Below, in pieces: positions 1-7,931 of a stretch of DNA of 64,000 nucleotides. The number at the start of each line of letters is the position of its first letter. Position 1 is the stretch's first letter. The translations under genes and the position numbers were made by a program. The stretch is from Streptomyces sp. CB09001 (lineage in GTDB: Bacteria > Actinomycetota > Actinomycetes > Streptomycetales > Streptomycetaceae), in assembly GCF_003369795.1 (NCBI RefSeq), contig NZ_CP026730.1, positions 124,001 to 188,000 of the forward strand. Reading direction: 5' to 3'. Below the pieces are notes generated by a model. That model was not told the origin of the DNA and searched no databases. It saw nothing but the letters and a program-made list of their open reading frames with translations.

Positions 1-110
1 CGGATCAAGAAGGCCGGCCAGACCGACATCCCCGACGGGATGGTCGTCTACGGCCTGCGGCACTTCTTCGCATCCAACTGCCTCACCCACGGCATCCCGA
101 TCACCGACGA
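1..110 (+). pseudogene. Tyrosine recombinase C-terminal fragment (cut by window edge and by IS)
   Basis: Frame 1 reads a short piece of a phage-type integrase. It contains GLRHFFASNCLTHGIPI, which matches the HxxR box (LRHxFAS) of tyrosine recombinases. The normal continuation toward the catalytic Tyr (the LGH-S-TTxxYxH stretch) is missing: after ITD at about 110 the reading frame runs into codons of an IS5-type transposase. The gene is therefore broken here; its 5' part lies outside the window. It probably marks an old integrated element at this place. Family assignment rests on one motif. Confidence 0.6.
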
Positions 111-165
111 GCGCCTGGACCTGACCGATGAGCAATGGGCACGCCTGGCGCCCTGCCTTCCCCGC
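111..165 (+). pseudogene. IS5-type transposase N-terminal remnant
   Basis: About 18 codons read LDLTDEQWARLAPCLP, the characteristic start of IS4/IS5-type transposases of Streptomyces (LTDEQWxRLxPLLP). The frame is lost at about 165 at a CCCCGC-ACT-GCGGGG hairpin and a run of eight G. This is where the IS110 element seems to begin. Nothing recognisable as the rest of this transposase was found on the far side of the IS110 element, so the remainder was deleted or rearranged. Confidence 0.5.
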
Positions 166-240
166 ACTGCGGGGGGGGTGCCTCTATGTCCTTCGTCAAG
201 GCGCCCCTGTCGGGTTTGGGGTGATTCGGTCTTGCTGGGG

Positions 241-1458
241 TCATGCCGCGAGCTCGACGCCCGCGGGCATGCGGGATTCGTAGAAGGTGCCGTCTCGGAG
301 CATGGCGAACAGGACGCTGATGCGTTGGCGGGCGAGGCGGAGGAGGGCCTGGGTGTGGGTTTTGCCGCGGGCTCGCTGGCGGTCGTAGTAGGTGCGGGAG
401 GCGGGGTCGGCGTTCATGCAGGCGAAGGCGGACAGGAACATGGCGCGTTTGAGCTGGCGGTTGCCGCCTCGGGGCGCGTGTTCGCCGTGGATCGAGGTAC
501 CGGACGACTTCGTGGTCGGGGCGAGTCCGGCGTAGGAGGCCAGGTGGGCGGCGGTGGGGAAGCTGGTGCCGTCGCCGACGGTGACCAGCAGGACGGCGGC
601 GGTCCTGACGCCGACGCCGGGCATCGACGTCAGGACCGGGGAAAGAGGGTGGGCCTCCAGCAGGGCGTTGATCTGGGCTTCCAGGGCCCGGCGCTGTTCG
701 TGGACAGCGGCGAGAGAGCTGGCCAGGGAGGGCACGACGATGTCGAGGGTGCCGGTTCCCGGGACCACGACGGTCTGCTCGTCCAGGGCGTCGAAGATGT
801 CGTCGATCAGCCGCTGGGCCATGCGCGGGGCCTTGGGCCGGACGAGCTCGACGAGCCTGCGGCGTCCGGCTTTGCGCAGTGCGGCCGGAGAGCCGTAGCG
901 CTCCAGCAGCCAAGTGACGGCCTGGTGGTCGAGGCGGGGGCCCAGGACGCGCTCCAGCGAGGGGTGGAACTGGGTGAGCAGGCCGCGTATCCGGTTGGAG
1001 GTGCGGGTGGCCTCGGCCGCGAGGTCCTGGTCGAAGCCGACGAGGACCGAGAGCTCGGCGGTGATCTCGTCGGTGAGCTCCAGGGAACGCAGGGTGTGCG
1101 CCATCGTGCGGGCCGCGTCCGCGATGACCGCTGCGTCCTTCGCGTCGGTCTTGGCCTCGCCGGGATACAGGTCGGCGATCCGCCGCATCGCCAGGCCGGG
1201 CAGGTAGGCGACCTTGCAGCCGGCGTCCCGGGCGACCGTGAGCGGGAGGGCGCCGATGGAAGCGGGCTGGTCCACGATCACCAGGACCGTGCCGAACTTC
1301 GCGGCCAGCTTGTCGAAGACGGCCCGCAGTCTCGGCTCGCTGTTGGGCAGCTGCTTGTCGAGGACCTTCTTCCCGGCCGGGGTGAGTCCGTGGCCGTGGT
1401 GAGCGGTCTTGCCGACGTCCAGGCCGAGGAACACGCCCACGTCTTCGGTGCCGAACAT
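241..1458 (-). CDS. IS110-family transposase (DEDD/serine recombinase)
   Basis: A 405-residue protein of full length for the family. The N-terminal RuvC-like DEDD domain is visible: GLDVGKTAHH near residue 12, then IVDQPAS near 60, and KTDAKDAAVIADAAR near 103 carrying the conserved DxKDA. The C-terminal Tnp2 domain has SMPGVGVRTAAVLL and SYAGLAPTTKSSG, with ARGGNR-like APRGGNRQLKRAMF, and the catalytic serine belongs to this part of the family (S of GTSIHG or of FLSAF; not certain). No frameshift or stop, so the element could be active. Upstream non-coding DNA is long and structured, as expected when a bridge RNA is encoded there. Confidence 0.92.
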   Translation of the reverse strand: MFGTEDVGVFLGLDVGKTAHHGHGLTPAGKKVLDKQLPNSEPRLRAVFDKLAAKFGTVLVIVDQPASIGALPLTVARDAGCKVAYLPGLAMRRIADLYPGEAKTDAKDAAVIADAARTMAHTLRSLELTDEITAELSVLVGFDQDLAAEATRTSNRIRGLLTQFHPSLERVLGPRLDHQAVTWLLERYGSPAALRKAGRRRLVELVRPKAPRMAQRLIDDIFDALDEQTVVVPGTGTLDIVVPSLASSLAAVHEQRRALEAQINALLEAHPLSPVLTSMPGVGVRTAAVLLVTVGDGTSFPTAAHLASYAGLAPTTKSSGTSIHGEHAPRGGNRQLKRAMFLSAFACMNADPASRTYYDRQRARGKTHTQALLRLARQRISVLFAMLRDGTFYESRMPAGVELAA

Positions 1459-1544
1459 CGCGCCCTTTCAGGTGAGTTGCACGTGCCGGCCTCGGCAGTG
1501 GTGTCGTACGCGCGCATCCACGTTATGCAGACCTGCCGCCCGCG

Positions 1545-1680
1545 AGCTGTCCGGCATTGCGCCGGACCAGGCGGTGGCCGGACCTCTCATCAGCGTCTCC
1601 GACGGCACCTCCCGGGCCCGGTGACACCACCCCCCAGGTCATACCTTCGACAGGGGGACACAGTCATGCCGGGCCCGGAG
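1545..1680 (-). ncRNA. Candidate IS110 bridge RNA region
   Basis: The stretch upstream of the transposase start holds two strong hairpins. One pairs GTCCGGC (1549-1555) with GCCGGAC (1561-1567). The other is nested: CCGGGCCCGG (1612-1621) with its copy at 1669-1678, TGAC (1622-1625) with GTCA (1663-1666), and CCCCC (1630-1635) with GGGGG (1653-1657), leaving a 17-nt loop. IS110-group elements are known to encode a bridge RNA between the element end and the recombinase gene. That this region is such an RNA is my inference; the target- and donor-binding loops were not identified. Confidence 0.4.
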
Positions 1681-1748
1681 GCCAGCGGCCCTCTTGCAGG
1701 ACCGCGGAAAACATAACGGGGACAGGACGTTGGTGACGGGGAGGCGGG

Positions 1749-2180
1749 TCACACCTGCCGCCGGCTGGGATCAACGTGGACCTGATTGAACCCCTGGTCC
1801 AGCAGGGCTGGGCGGTCCGCGTTCCCGTCCGATCGGGCCCACTGGCTGGATACAGCGTCGAGCACAGCCGTGGCGGCGTTGGTGAGCAGATCCGCGGTGT
1901 ACGGGTCGAGGTCGGTCCCTGGCCGATCTTGGAGCGCGTCGCTGACTCGCCTGCGCCACTCGGTTCTGCGCTGGTGGAGTCGCCCAGCCAGTGCGGGCGT
2001 TGCCTCGATCAGGCGGATGGTTGCGAGCGCCTGCTCACTGGCGTGGATCTCCTCCTGCCAAGCCTGCAGGACCTGGTGCAGGCACTCCCACGGCCCTTCG
2101 CCCGCTGGTCGCATTGCGATGTCGGCGACGACGCTCTCTCCGGTGAGGTCGATGCCGTCGAAGACGACGTCTTCCCGAGC
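1749..2180 (-). pseudogene. TetR-family regulator, C-terminal two thirds, 5' end lost
   Basis: Read from 2180 the frame starts REDVVFDGIDLTGES, matching the YFPSKEDVV stretch that follows the HTH in TetR regulators, and continues through a ligand-domain ending DLLTNAATAVLDAVSSQWA. The stop is at 1749. The DNA-binding HTH is absent because the sequence switches to hypF at about 2172. An internal ATG at 2114 could start a 121-residue remnant, but without the HTH it could not act as a repressor. Assignment is by the typical TetR C-terminal pattern only. Confidence 0.6.
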
Positions 2181-3102
2181 GCCACCTTCGCGCCCTTACC
2201 GGCGTGGCTCCCGTCCTGGTCGCGGCCGACCGGCATCCCGGCTACCGGTCGCGGCGTGGGCCCGCCGGTACGGGCCGCCCGTCCGCCTGGTCCAGCATCA
2301 TCACGCCCACGTCGTCTCAGCCATGGCCGAGCACGGCGTACGGGAGCCGGTGCTGGGCGTTGCCTTCGACGGCACCGGCTACGGCGACGACGGAGCGGTC
2401 TGGGGCGGCGAGATCCTCCAAGCCGGCCTCGCCGGTTTCCGGCGGCTCGCCCATCTGGCGTACGTGCCTCTCCCGGGTGGCGACGCGGCCGTGCGCAACC
2501 CGTACCGCATGGCACTGTCGCACCTGCGCTCGGCGGGCATCGCGTGGACTCGTGACCTGCCGTGTGCAGCCGCCGCGGACGATGGTGAGTTCGCATTGTT
2601 GCGGAAGCAGTTGGACTGCGGTGTGCAGTGCGTCCCGACCTCCAGCATGGGCAGGCTCTTCGACGCCGTCTCGTCCCTGACCGGACTCTGTCACCGGGTG
2701 GACCACGAGGCCCAGGCCGCCGTGGAGCTGGAGGCGGCTGCTCTCACGGCGGGCGAGGTCGACGAGGGCTATCCGTTCACTCTCGACCGGCCCGGGCGTC
2801 TGTTGACCGCGGTCGTCGCGGACCTGCGGTCGGGCACGCCGCCCCAGCTGATCGCCGCTCGCTTCCACCTGGCGGTGGCGGACGCCGTGTGCTCGGCCTG
2901 CCGCACGGCCCGCCGGCACACGGGGATCGGCACAGTGGCCCTCACCGGTGGGGTCTTCGCCAACGCATTGCTGGAGCAGCTGTGTGCCACGGCTCTGCAC
3001 GCTGCGGGGTTCACGGTGCTGAGACACAGCGTCGTGCCACCGGGCGACGGTGGTCTCGCTCTGGGACAGACAGTGATCGCAGCCCGAGTCGGCAGCGACT
3101 GA
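2171..3102 (+). pseudogene. hypF: HypF C-terminal (Kae1-like) fragment with frameshift
   Basis: HypF makes the thiocarbamoyl/cyanide ligand for [NiFe]-hydrogenase by carbamoyl transfer. Only the C-terminal Kae1/TobZ-like domain remains: LVAADRHPGYRSR, then VQHHHAHVVSAMAEH, GVAFDGTGYGDDGAVWGGEI, TSSMGRLFDAVSSL and TGGVFANALLEQL. The acylphosphatase, zinc-finger and YrdC domains, about 400 residues, are missing. The reading frame also shifts near 2262: SRxWARRYG needs one more base. It lies 19 bp before hypC and points the same way, so it was the first gene of the hyp operon. Non-functional unless another hypF exists. Confidence 0.85.
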
Positions 3103-3121
3103 GCGAACGAAGGAGAAGCAC

Positions 3122-3421
3122 ATGTGTCTCGCGGTGCCGGGGCAGGTGGTGGACATCCGGCAAGAGGACGGAATCCGCATGGCCAGCGTCGACTTCGGCG
3201 AGGTCGTCAAGGAGGTGTGCCTCGACTACCTGCCGGACATCACGACCGGCGAGTACGCCATCGTCCATGTGGGCTTCGCGATCCAGCGGCTCGACGAGGA
3301 GTCGGCTCTCGCGACCCTGGGCCTCTTCAAGGAGATCGACGCGCTGGACGAGGAGTTCGGAGATCCGTGGGCCCGAGCGGCGGCGGAGGCGGGTCAAGCA
3401 CCCGAGGAGCCCGACCAGTGA
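3122..3421 (+). CDS. hypC: Hydrogenase maturation chaperone HypC
   Basis: A 99-residue HypC/HupF protein. It starts [10 protein letters not shown], with the invariant Cys2 that binds the iron-cyanide unit together with HypD, and has the usual small beta-barrel followed by an acidic tail. HypC carries the Fe(CN)2CO group between HypD and the large-subunit precursor. GAAGGAGAA lies just before the ATG. The stop overlaps the GTG of hypD by 3 bases (GTGA), so the two are translationally coupled. The family and start are clear. Confidence 0.96.
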   Translation: MCLAVPGQVVDIRQEDGIRMASVDFGEVVKEVCLDYLPDITTGEYAIVHVGFAIQRLDEESALATLGLFKEIDALDEEFGDPWARAAAEAGQAPEEPDQ

Positions 3422-4539
3422 GATACATCGACGAGTTCCGGGACTCCGGGCTGGCCCGGCGGCTCCTCGACGACATCACCCGGTCCCTCACACGGCCCTG
3501 GTCCCTGATGGAGGTCTGCGGCGGCCAGACCCACTCGATCATCCGGCACGGCATCGACCAGATGCTGCCGGACGGGATCGAGCTGATCCACGGTCCGGGC
3601 TGCCCCGTCTGCGTCACCCCGCTCAACGTGATCGACAAGGCCCTGGACATCGCCGCCCGCTCCGACGTGGTCTTCTGCTCGTTCGGCGACATGTTGCGGG
3701 TCCCCGGCAGCCATCGCGACCTGTTCCGCGTGAAGAGCGAGGGCGCGGACGTCCGCGTCGTCTACTCACCGCTGGACGCGCTGAATGTCGCACGGCGGGA
3801 GCCGAACCGACAGGTGGTGTTCTTCGCGGTCGGGTTCGAGACGACCGCCCCGGCCATCGCCATGGCGGCCCGGCAGGCCCGGAGGCTGGGCCTGAGCAAC
3901 TTCAGCCTTCTGGTCTCGCACGTCAGGGTGCCCCCGGCCATCGAGGCGGTCATGCGGTCACCGGGGTGCCGGGTGCAGGCGTTCCTCGCGGCCGGACACG
4001 TGTGCAGCGTGATGGGGACGGCTGAATACCCGGCCCTCGCCGACGCGTACGGGGTACCGATCGTGGTCACCGGCTTCGAACCGCTGGACATCCTGGAGGG
4101 TATCCGCCGAACGGTACGTCAACTGGAGCGCGGCGAGCACCGGGTGGAGAACGCCTACCCGCGGGCCGTGCCCGCACAGGGCAACCCGGCGGCGCTCCGA
4201 ACGCTGCGCGAGGTCTTCTGCACGACGGACCGCTCCTGGCGCGGCATCGGCGTGATTCCCCGCAGTGGTTGGCGTCTGCGGGACGCCTACCGTGATTTCG
4301 ACGCGGAGCACAGGTTCGACGTCGAGGACCTGACCGTCGAGGAGTCACCGGAGTGCCGCAGCGGAGAGGTGCTGCAGGGACGGCTGAAACCGCACGAGTG
4401 TCGGGCTTTCGGTACCACCTGCACCCCTCGGACTCCCCTCGGCGCAACCATGGTCTCCAGTGAGGGCGCCTGCGCCGCCTACTACCTGTACCGACGAGTC
4501 ATCACGCCCGATGCCAAGGAGACGGTCGCCCATGACTGA
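3418..4539 (+). CDS. hypD: Hydrogenase maturation protein HypD
   Basis: A 373-residue protein that builds the Fe(CN)2CO group with HypC and HypE. Family motifs are intact: [16 protein letters not shown] near residue 36, [16 protein letters not shown] near 64, [10 protein letters not shown] near 141, and the C-terminal cysteines that hold the 4Fe-4S cluster. The start is GTG at 3418, overlapping the hypC stop; this gives the expected RYIDEFRD N-terminus. The gene overlaps hypE by 8 bases at its end. No disruption is seen, in contrast to hypF just upstream. Confidence 0.96.
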   Translation: MRYIDEFRDSGLARRLLDDITRSLTRPWSLMEVCGGQTHSIIRHGIDQMLPDGIELIHGPGCPVCVTPLNVIDKALDIAARSDVVFCSFGDMLRVPGSHRDLFRVKSEGADVRVVYSPLDALNVARREPNRQVVFFAVGFETTAPAIAMAARQARRLGLSNFSLLVSHVRVPPAIEAVMRSPGCRVQAFLAAGHVCSVMGTAEYPALADAYGVPIVVTGFEPLDILEGIRRTVRQLERGEHRVENAYPRAVPAQGNPAALRTLREVFCTTDRSWRGIGVIPRSGWRLRDAYRDFDAEHRFDVEDLTVEESPECRSGEVLQGRLKPHECRAFGTTCTPRTPLGATMVSSEGACAAYYLYRRVITPDAKETVAHD

Positions 4540-5593
4540 CGGCACCACGGACCTCGCCGACTGGTCCTGCCCGGCCCCGCTGCGCGACCATCCGGTCGTG
4601 GTGATGGGCCACGGCGGCGGAGGGGCCCTCTCGGCGGAGCTGACCGAGCACCTCTTCCTCCCGGCCTACGGCGGTGAGGTCCTGGCCGGTCTCGCCGACT
4701 CGGCCGCCGTGACCATGGGCACCGCACGGCTCGCCTTCTCCACCGACACGTACGTCGTCCGGCCGCTCGCCTTCCCCGGTGGCGGCATCGGGGATCTGGC
4801 GGTCAACGGCACGGTCAACGACCTCGCCATGAGCGGGGCGGTACCGGCGTACCTGTCCTGTGCCTTCCTCCTGGAGAAGGGCACGCCCATGAGCACGGTC
4901 GGCCGGGTCGCGGACCAGATCGGTGCGGCGGCGCGGGCGGCGGAGGTCCAGGTGGTCACCGGCGACACGAAGGTCCTCGACTCGGGGCACGGCGACGGCG
5001 TGTACGTGAACACCTCCGGGATCGGGCTCATCCCCGACGGGGTCGACATCCGGCCCGGGCGGGCCCGGCCGGGAGATGTGGTGATCCTCAGCGGTCCCGT
5101 CGGCCAGCACGGCATCGCGGTGCTCAGTGCGCGTGAGGGTCTCTCGTTCGGTACGGAGATCGTCAGCGACACCGCACCGCTGCACGGCCTGGTGCGGGAG
5201 ATGCTCCTCGTCACGCGCGACATCCACGTCCTGCGCGATCCGACCAGGGGCGGTCTGGCAGCCTCACTCAACGAGGTCGCACGGGCGTCCGGCACCGGAG
5301 TGGTGCTGGACGAGAGAGCGGTGCCGGTCCCCGAGCCGGTGGCCGCCGCCTGTGCCTTCCTCGGCCTGGATCCCCTGTACGTGGCCAATGAGGGACGCCT
5401 CGTGGCATTCGTCGCCCGGGAGGACGCGGACGCGGTACTGGAAGCGATGCGCGCGCACGTCCTGGGCCGCGACGCCGTCGTCATCGGCGGGTGCGTGGCG
5501 GAGCATCCGTCCGTGGTCGTGGCCAGGACCGCGTTGGGCGCAAGCCGGATCGTCGATCTGCCGCTCGGTGAGCAACTGCCGCGCATCTGCTGA
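4532..5593 (+). CDS. hypE: Carbamoyl dehydratase HypE
   Basis: A 353-residue PurM/AIR-synthase-like protein. HypE accepts the carbamoyl group from HypF on its C-terminal cysteine and dehydrates it to thiocyanate. Motifs: [17 protein letters not shown] near residue 27, [44 protein letters not shown], and the required C-terminal PRIC. The ATG at 4532 overlaps hypD by 8 bases. A GC-rich hairpin follows the stop at 5595-5620. The protein looks functional although its partner HypF is truncated here. Confidence 0.96.
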   Translation: MTDGTTDLADWSCPAPLRDHPVVVMGHGGGGALSAELTEHLFLPAYGGEVLAGLADSAAVTMGTARLAFSTDTYVVRPLAFPGGGIGDLAVNGTVNDLAMSGAVPAYLSCAFLLEKGTPMSTVGRVADQIGAAARAAEVQVVTGDTKVLDSGHGDGVYVNTSGIGLIPDGVDIRPGRARPGDVVILSGPVGQHGIAVLSAREGLSFGTEIVSDTAPLHGLVREMLLVTRDIHVLRDPTRGGLAASLNEVARASGTGVVLDERAVPVPEPVAAACAFLGLDPLYVANEGRLVAFVAREDADAVLEAMRAHVLGRDAVVIGGCVAEHPSVVVARTALGASRIVDLPLGEQLPRIC

Positions 5594-5594
5594 A

Positions 5595-5620
5595 CCGGGC
5601 CGTCGGTGCGCGAGGCCCGG
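5595..5620. terminator. Hairpin between convergent hypE and PNPOx genes
   Basis: CCGGGCC (5595-5601) pairs with GGCCCGG (5614-5620), loop 12 nt, starting one base after the hypE stop. There is no T run, as is usual in Streptomyces. It lies between two convergent genes and could serve both. Confidence 0.5.
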
Positions 5621-5676
5621 AGATCCGCGTCGGACACGATGGGCCAGTGGCGGGGGTCGGCGAAGAGGCGCGACGC

Positions 5677-6393
5677 CTACGTCTCCCGCAGTGGCTGGAT
5701 GACGCGGCCGCTGACCCGGTGCGGCAGGACTCGGACCCACAAGTCGCGCTTCCCCCCGGCCCAGGGGCCGGTACCGAGCCTTCGTTCCAAGACCTCCAGC
5801 GCCTCGCGATCGGCCGGGTGCTCGGCGGTGCCCGCCAGCAGGACGCTCCAGCCCAGGCCGGTCTGCTCGTCGACGTGGTCGGCCTCGAACGCGATCGCCT
5901 CTCCGACACGGACGCCCGCCGCGCCGGCTGAGTCCGTCCGGTAGACGACGCTCCGCCCTTCCACGAGGAAGTTGACCGGCACCACCACCGGAGCCTCCCT
6001 GCCCGGGTCGACCGTGAAGGAGATGCGGCCGATGCCGTGCGTTCCCAGCCGCTGCCAGCACTCCTGCTCGGACAGCCGCACCAGGACGGGACGCTGGGCC
6101 GGACCTCCCCTTCCAGGCGGCGCGTCCGTCCGCCCGGCCGTCAGCTCCTCGTAGGGCATCTCCAGCACGACCGCGAGCCGCGCGAGCGCCCCGGGGTCGA
6201 AGTCGCCGGCCCGGCTCTCGACTTCCCCCAAGTATGTCGTGGACATGCCCGCTCGCCGCGCCAGCTCGTCGCGAGACATGCCCAGCTGCCGGAGCCGCAC
6301 CGCCATCCGGTCGGCCATGCGGCCGGCCTCGGAAGAGGGCTCAGCCCCGTCACCTGACCGTTCTGGATCGGCGTGCACGACTGTCCCCTCCAT
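5677..6393 (-). CDS. XRE-type HTH fused to pyridoxamine-oxidase-like domain
   Basis: About 238 residues. The N-terminal third is a Cro/C1 helix-turn-helix (MAVRLRQLGMSRDELARRAGMS, then YLGEVESRAGDFDPGAL). The C-terminal part is a flavin split-barrel domain of the PNPOx_2 type (CWQRLGTHGIGRISFTVD, VVPVNFLVEGRSVVYRT, AFEADHVDEQTGLGWSVLLAG). Probably a DNA-binding protein whose barrel binds flavin, F420 or haem; the ligand cannot be told from sequence. The ATG at 6393 has GGAAGG upstream; an in-frame start at 6465 is possible. Divergent from the nitroreductase at 6748, with possible OsdR boxes between. Confidence 0.88.
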   Translation of the reverse strand: MEGTVVHADPERSGDGAEPSSEAGRMADRMAVRLRQLGMSRDELARRAGMSTTYLGEVESRAGDFDPGALARLAVVLEMPYEELTAGRTDAPPGRGGPAQRPVLVRLSEQECWQRLGTHGIGRISFTVDPGREAPVVVPVNFLVEGRSVVYRTDSAGAAGVRVGEAIAFEADHVDEQTGLGWSVLLAGTAEHPADREALEVLERRLGTGPWAGGKRDLWVRVLPHRVSGRVIQPLRET

Positions 6394-6747
6394 TCCTTCC
6401 GCCTTCCTCCAGAGGAGCAGATGCACCGTCCGTCCGCCAGCGCAGCGAACCGCGGCGAAGCCCACCGAACAGCGTCCGGCCGGATCCGTGCCGGGATCGG
6501 GGCTCGTTCGAGTCGAAGGTCCCGCGGGTCTGGGCCGAACGAAACCGATGGGCGGCCTGTACGGCCCTCCCCGCGAACGGCGCGCTCGATGGACACTGGA
6601 GGTGGTGGACGAAAGTCGCGCCGAGACGACCGTGACGGGGTCTCGCGAGCGCCGCGATCACAGAACGGAGGCCCACGGAAGACAACCTCAGCACCCGGGT
6701 ATCCGGCCCAGGAGCCGGACCGCCGGTGGGGTCACTGGGAGGGCTCC
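6394..6747. other. 354-bp divergent intergenic region
   Basis: Lies between the divergent HTH-PNPOx and nitroreductase genes. The only structure seen is a set of GGGNC-type half-sites at about 22-bp steps (6510-6523, 6532-6536, 6563-6567). Long open frames across it are GC-driven and show no family signature. Confidence 0.5.
6510..6523. promoter_or_regulatory. Possible OsdR/DevR-like box
   Basis: GAGTCGAAGGTCCC fits GGGNC-N4-GNCCC with one mismatch. Its reverse complement shares the core GGGACCTTCGAC with the perfect site at 16054. A matching half-site GGGCC follows at 6532. Position: between divergent PNPOx and nitroreductase genes. Confidence 0.4.
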
Positions 6748-7740
6748 ATGGTTCAGGTTCAACTCGACCGGCAGACGGTGACCACCTTGGTGGCCGAAGC
6801 CACGACCGCCCCATCCATGCACAACGCGCAACCGTGGCGCTTCCGGTTCCTCGCAGCCGAACGCCTCGTACTGCTGCGCGCCGATCCCGAGCGGGCCATG
6901 CCCCGGTCCGATCCGGGGAACCGGGCGCTCCACATCGGCTGCGGCGCGGCCCTCTTCAACCTTCGCGTCGCCGCGGTGCACGCGTCCCTGGTACCCCGTA
7001 CCCACTTGCTTCCCGACCCGCGGGACTCTCTGCTTCTCGCGTCCGTCCAGCTGGCCGATCTGTCGGAGGCACCGCAGGAGAGGGATCTGTGGCGGCTGCA
7101 CCCGGCGATTCGACAACGACGCACGAGCCGTCACCCGTTCTCCGAGAGAGACATCCCCGAGGACGTCCGGGCCACGTTGCAGGCGACCGCGGCACGAGAA
7201 GGGGCGACCTTGCTCTTCCCCGGTCTGTGGCACGTCGAGACTCTGCTCGCACTGGTCCACGATGCCGAGAGTCGCGACCTGCTGCGGGCGGAGGGGAATG
7301 AGGACATGGTGCGCTGGACCAGGCTCGGCGGTGAGGTGGACACCGCTGTCGACGGCGTCCCCGCGTACGCCTTCGGTCCGCGCAAGAGGGACGGCAAGGC
7401 CCCGGTGCGCGACTTCTCCGGACGCAGGCCGGTGCCCGACCGGGAGAGCGCGGCCTTCGAGCGCACTCCCCATCTGGCCCTGCTCGGTACCCGCAGTGAC
7501 GGCCCCAGGGACTGGCTGATGGCCGGACAGGCTCTGGAACGCGTTCTTCTGGAGAGCACCCTGGCGGGTCTGTCCACGTCCTTGACCTCGCATCCGCTGG
7601 AGGACCGGGAGCTCCGCCTCCTGGCTCGGGATCCCGGTTCGGGCGTCGGCCACGTACAGATGGTGCTTCGTCTGGGGTACGGGCCGAAAGGGCCGGCCAC
7701 GCCTCGACGGCCCGTACCGGATGTATTGAGTATCGGCTGA
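6748..7740 (+). CDS. Acg-family nitroreductase-like FMN protein
   Basis: A 330-residue protein of the Acg/Rv2032 group: a nitroreductase fold whose two halves sit in one chain. TTAPSMHNAQPWRF at residue 15 is the group signature, followed by RALHIGCGAALFNLRVA and IRQRRTSRHPFSERDI. In mycobacteria relatives belong to the dormancy regulon, bind FMN and have lost usual nitroreductase activity; a storage or sensing role has been proposed. Start ATG at 6748 has GGGAGGG 4 bp upstream. Its placement in the stress island beside an OsdR-like box fits that role. Confidence 0.88.
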   Translation: MVQVQLDRQTVTTLVAEATTAPSMHNAQPWRFRFLAAERLVLLRADPERAMPRSDPGNRALHIGCGAALFNLRVAAVHASLVPRTHLLPDPRDSLLLASVQLADLSEAPQERDLWRLHPAIRQRRTSRHPFSERDIPEDVRATLQATAAREGATLLFPGLWHVETLLALVHDAESRDLLRAEGNEDMVRWTRLGGEVDTAVDGVPAYAFGPRKRDGKAPVRDFSGRRPVPDRESAAFERTPHLALLGTRSDGPRDWLMAGQALERVLLESTLAGLSTSLTSHPLEDRELRLLARDPGSGVGHVQMVLRLGYGPKGPATPRRPVPDVLSIG

Positions 7741-7848
7741 GGGCCGCTCTCCCCCACGCGGGCCGGCCGGCACGGGCGACGCGCTGGGCCAGCCACGCCC
7801 GGATGCAGCACGAAGGGCGATGAGGTACCCCTCAAGGGAGAACGCAGC

Positions 7849-7931
7849 ATGTTCACACAGAGCGGAGGCTGCCTGTGATGACGTCAACCGTCGGTGCGGG
7901 CCCTGCCGTACGAAAGGGTCGCTGTGCCTGA
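7849..7931 (+). other. Two tiny coupled reading frames before the kinase gene
   Basis: MFTQSGGCL (7849-7878, GGGAG upstream) is followed through a TGATG overlap by a 17-codon frame MTSTVGAGPAVRKGRCA (7878-7931), which ends inside the first codons of the next gene. They may be a leader, or the second may be the true N-terminus of the kinase separated by an indel. No homology was recognised. Confidence 0.25.

Larger units (their letters stand above)
165..1720 (-). mobile_element. IS110-family insertion sequence (ends approximate)
   Basis: One complete IS110 transposase on the minus strand with non-coding flanks of about 75 bp (3' side) and up to 260 bp (5' side). IS110 elements have no clear terminal inverted repeats, so the ends cannot be fixed by eye. 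The left limit is set by loss of the IS5 reading frame near 165. The right limit lies somewhere between the structured region ending near 1680 and the tetR stop at 1749. The element sits inside older mobile-element debris. Confidence 0.6.

Noticed and set aside
40..1716. Plus-strand open frame through the IS110 element
   Set aside because: It joins integrase, IS5 and antisense-transposase text; not a real protein.
7760..7773. GGGCCGGCCGGCAC as a further OsdR-like box
   Set aside because: Only G/C, one mismatch, no partner at 21 bp, and inside a GC-rich stretch; likely chance.
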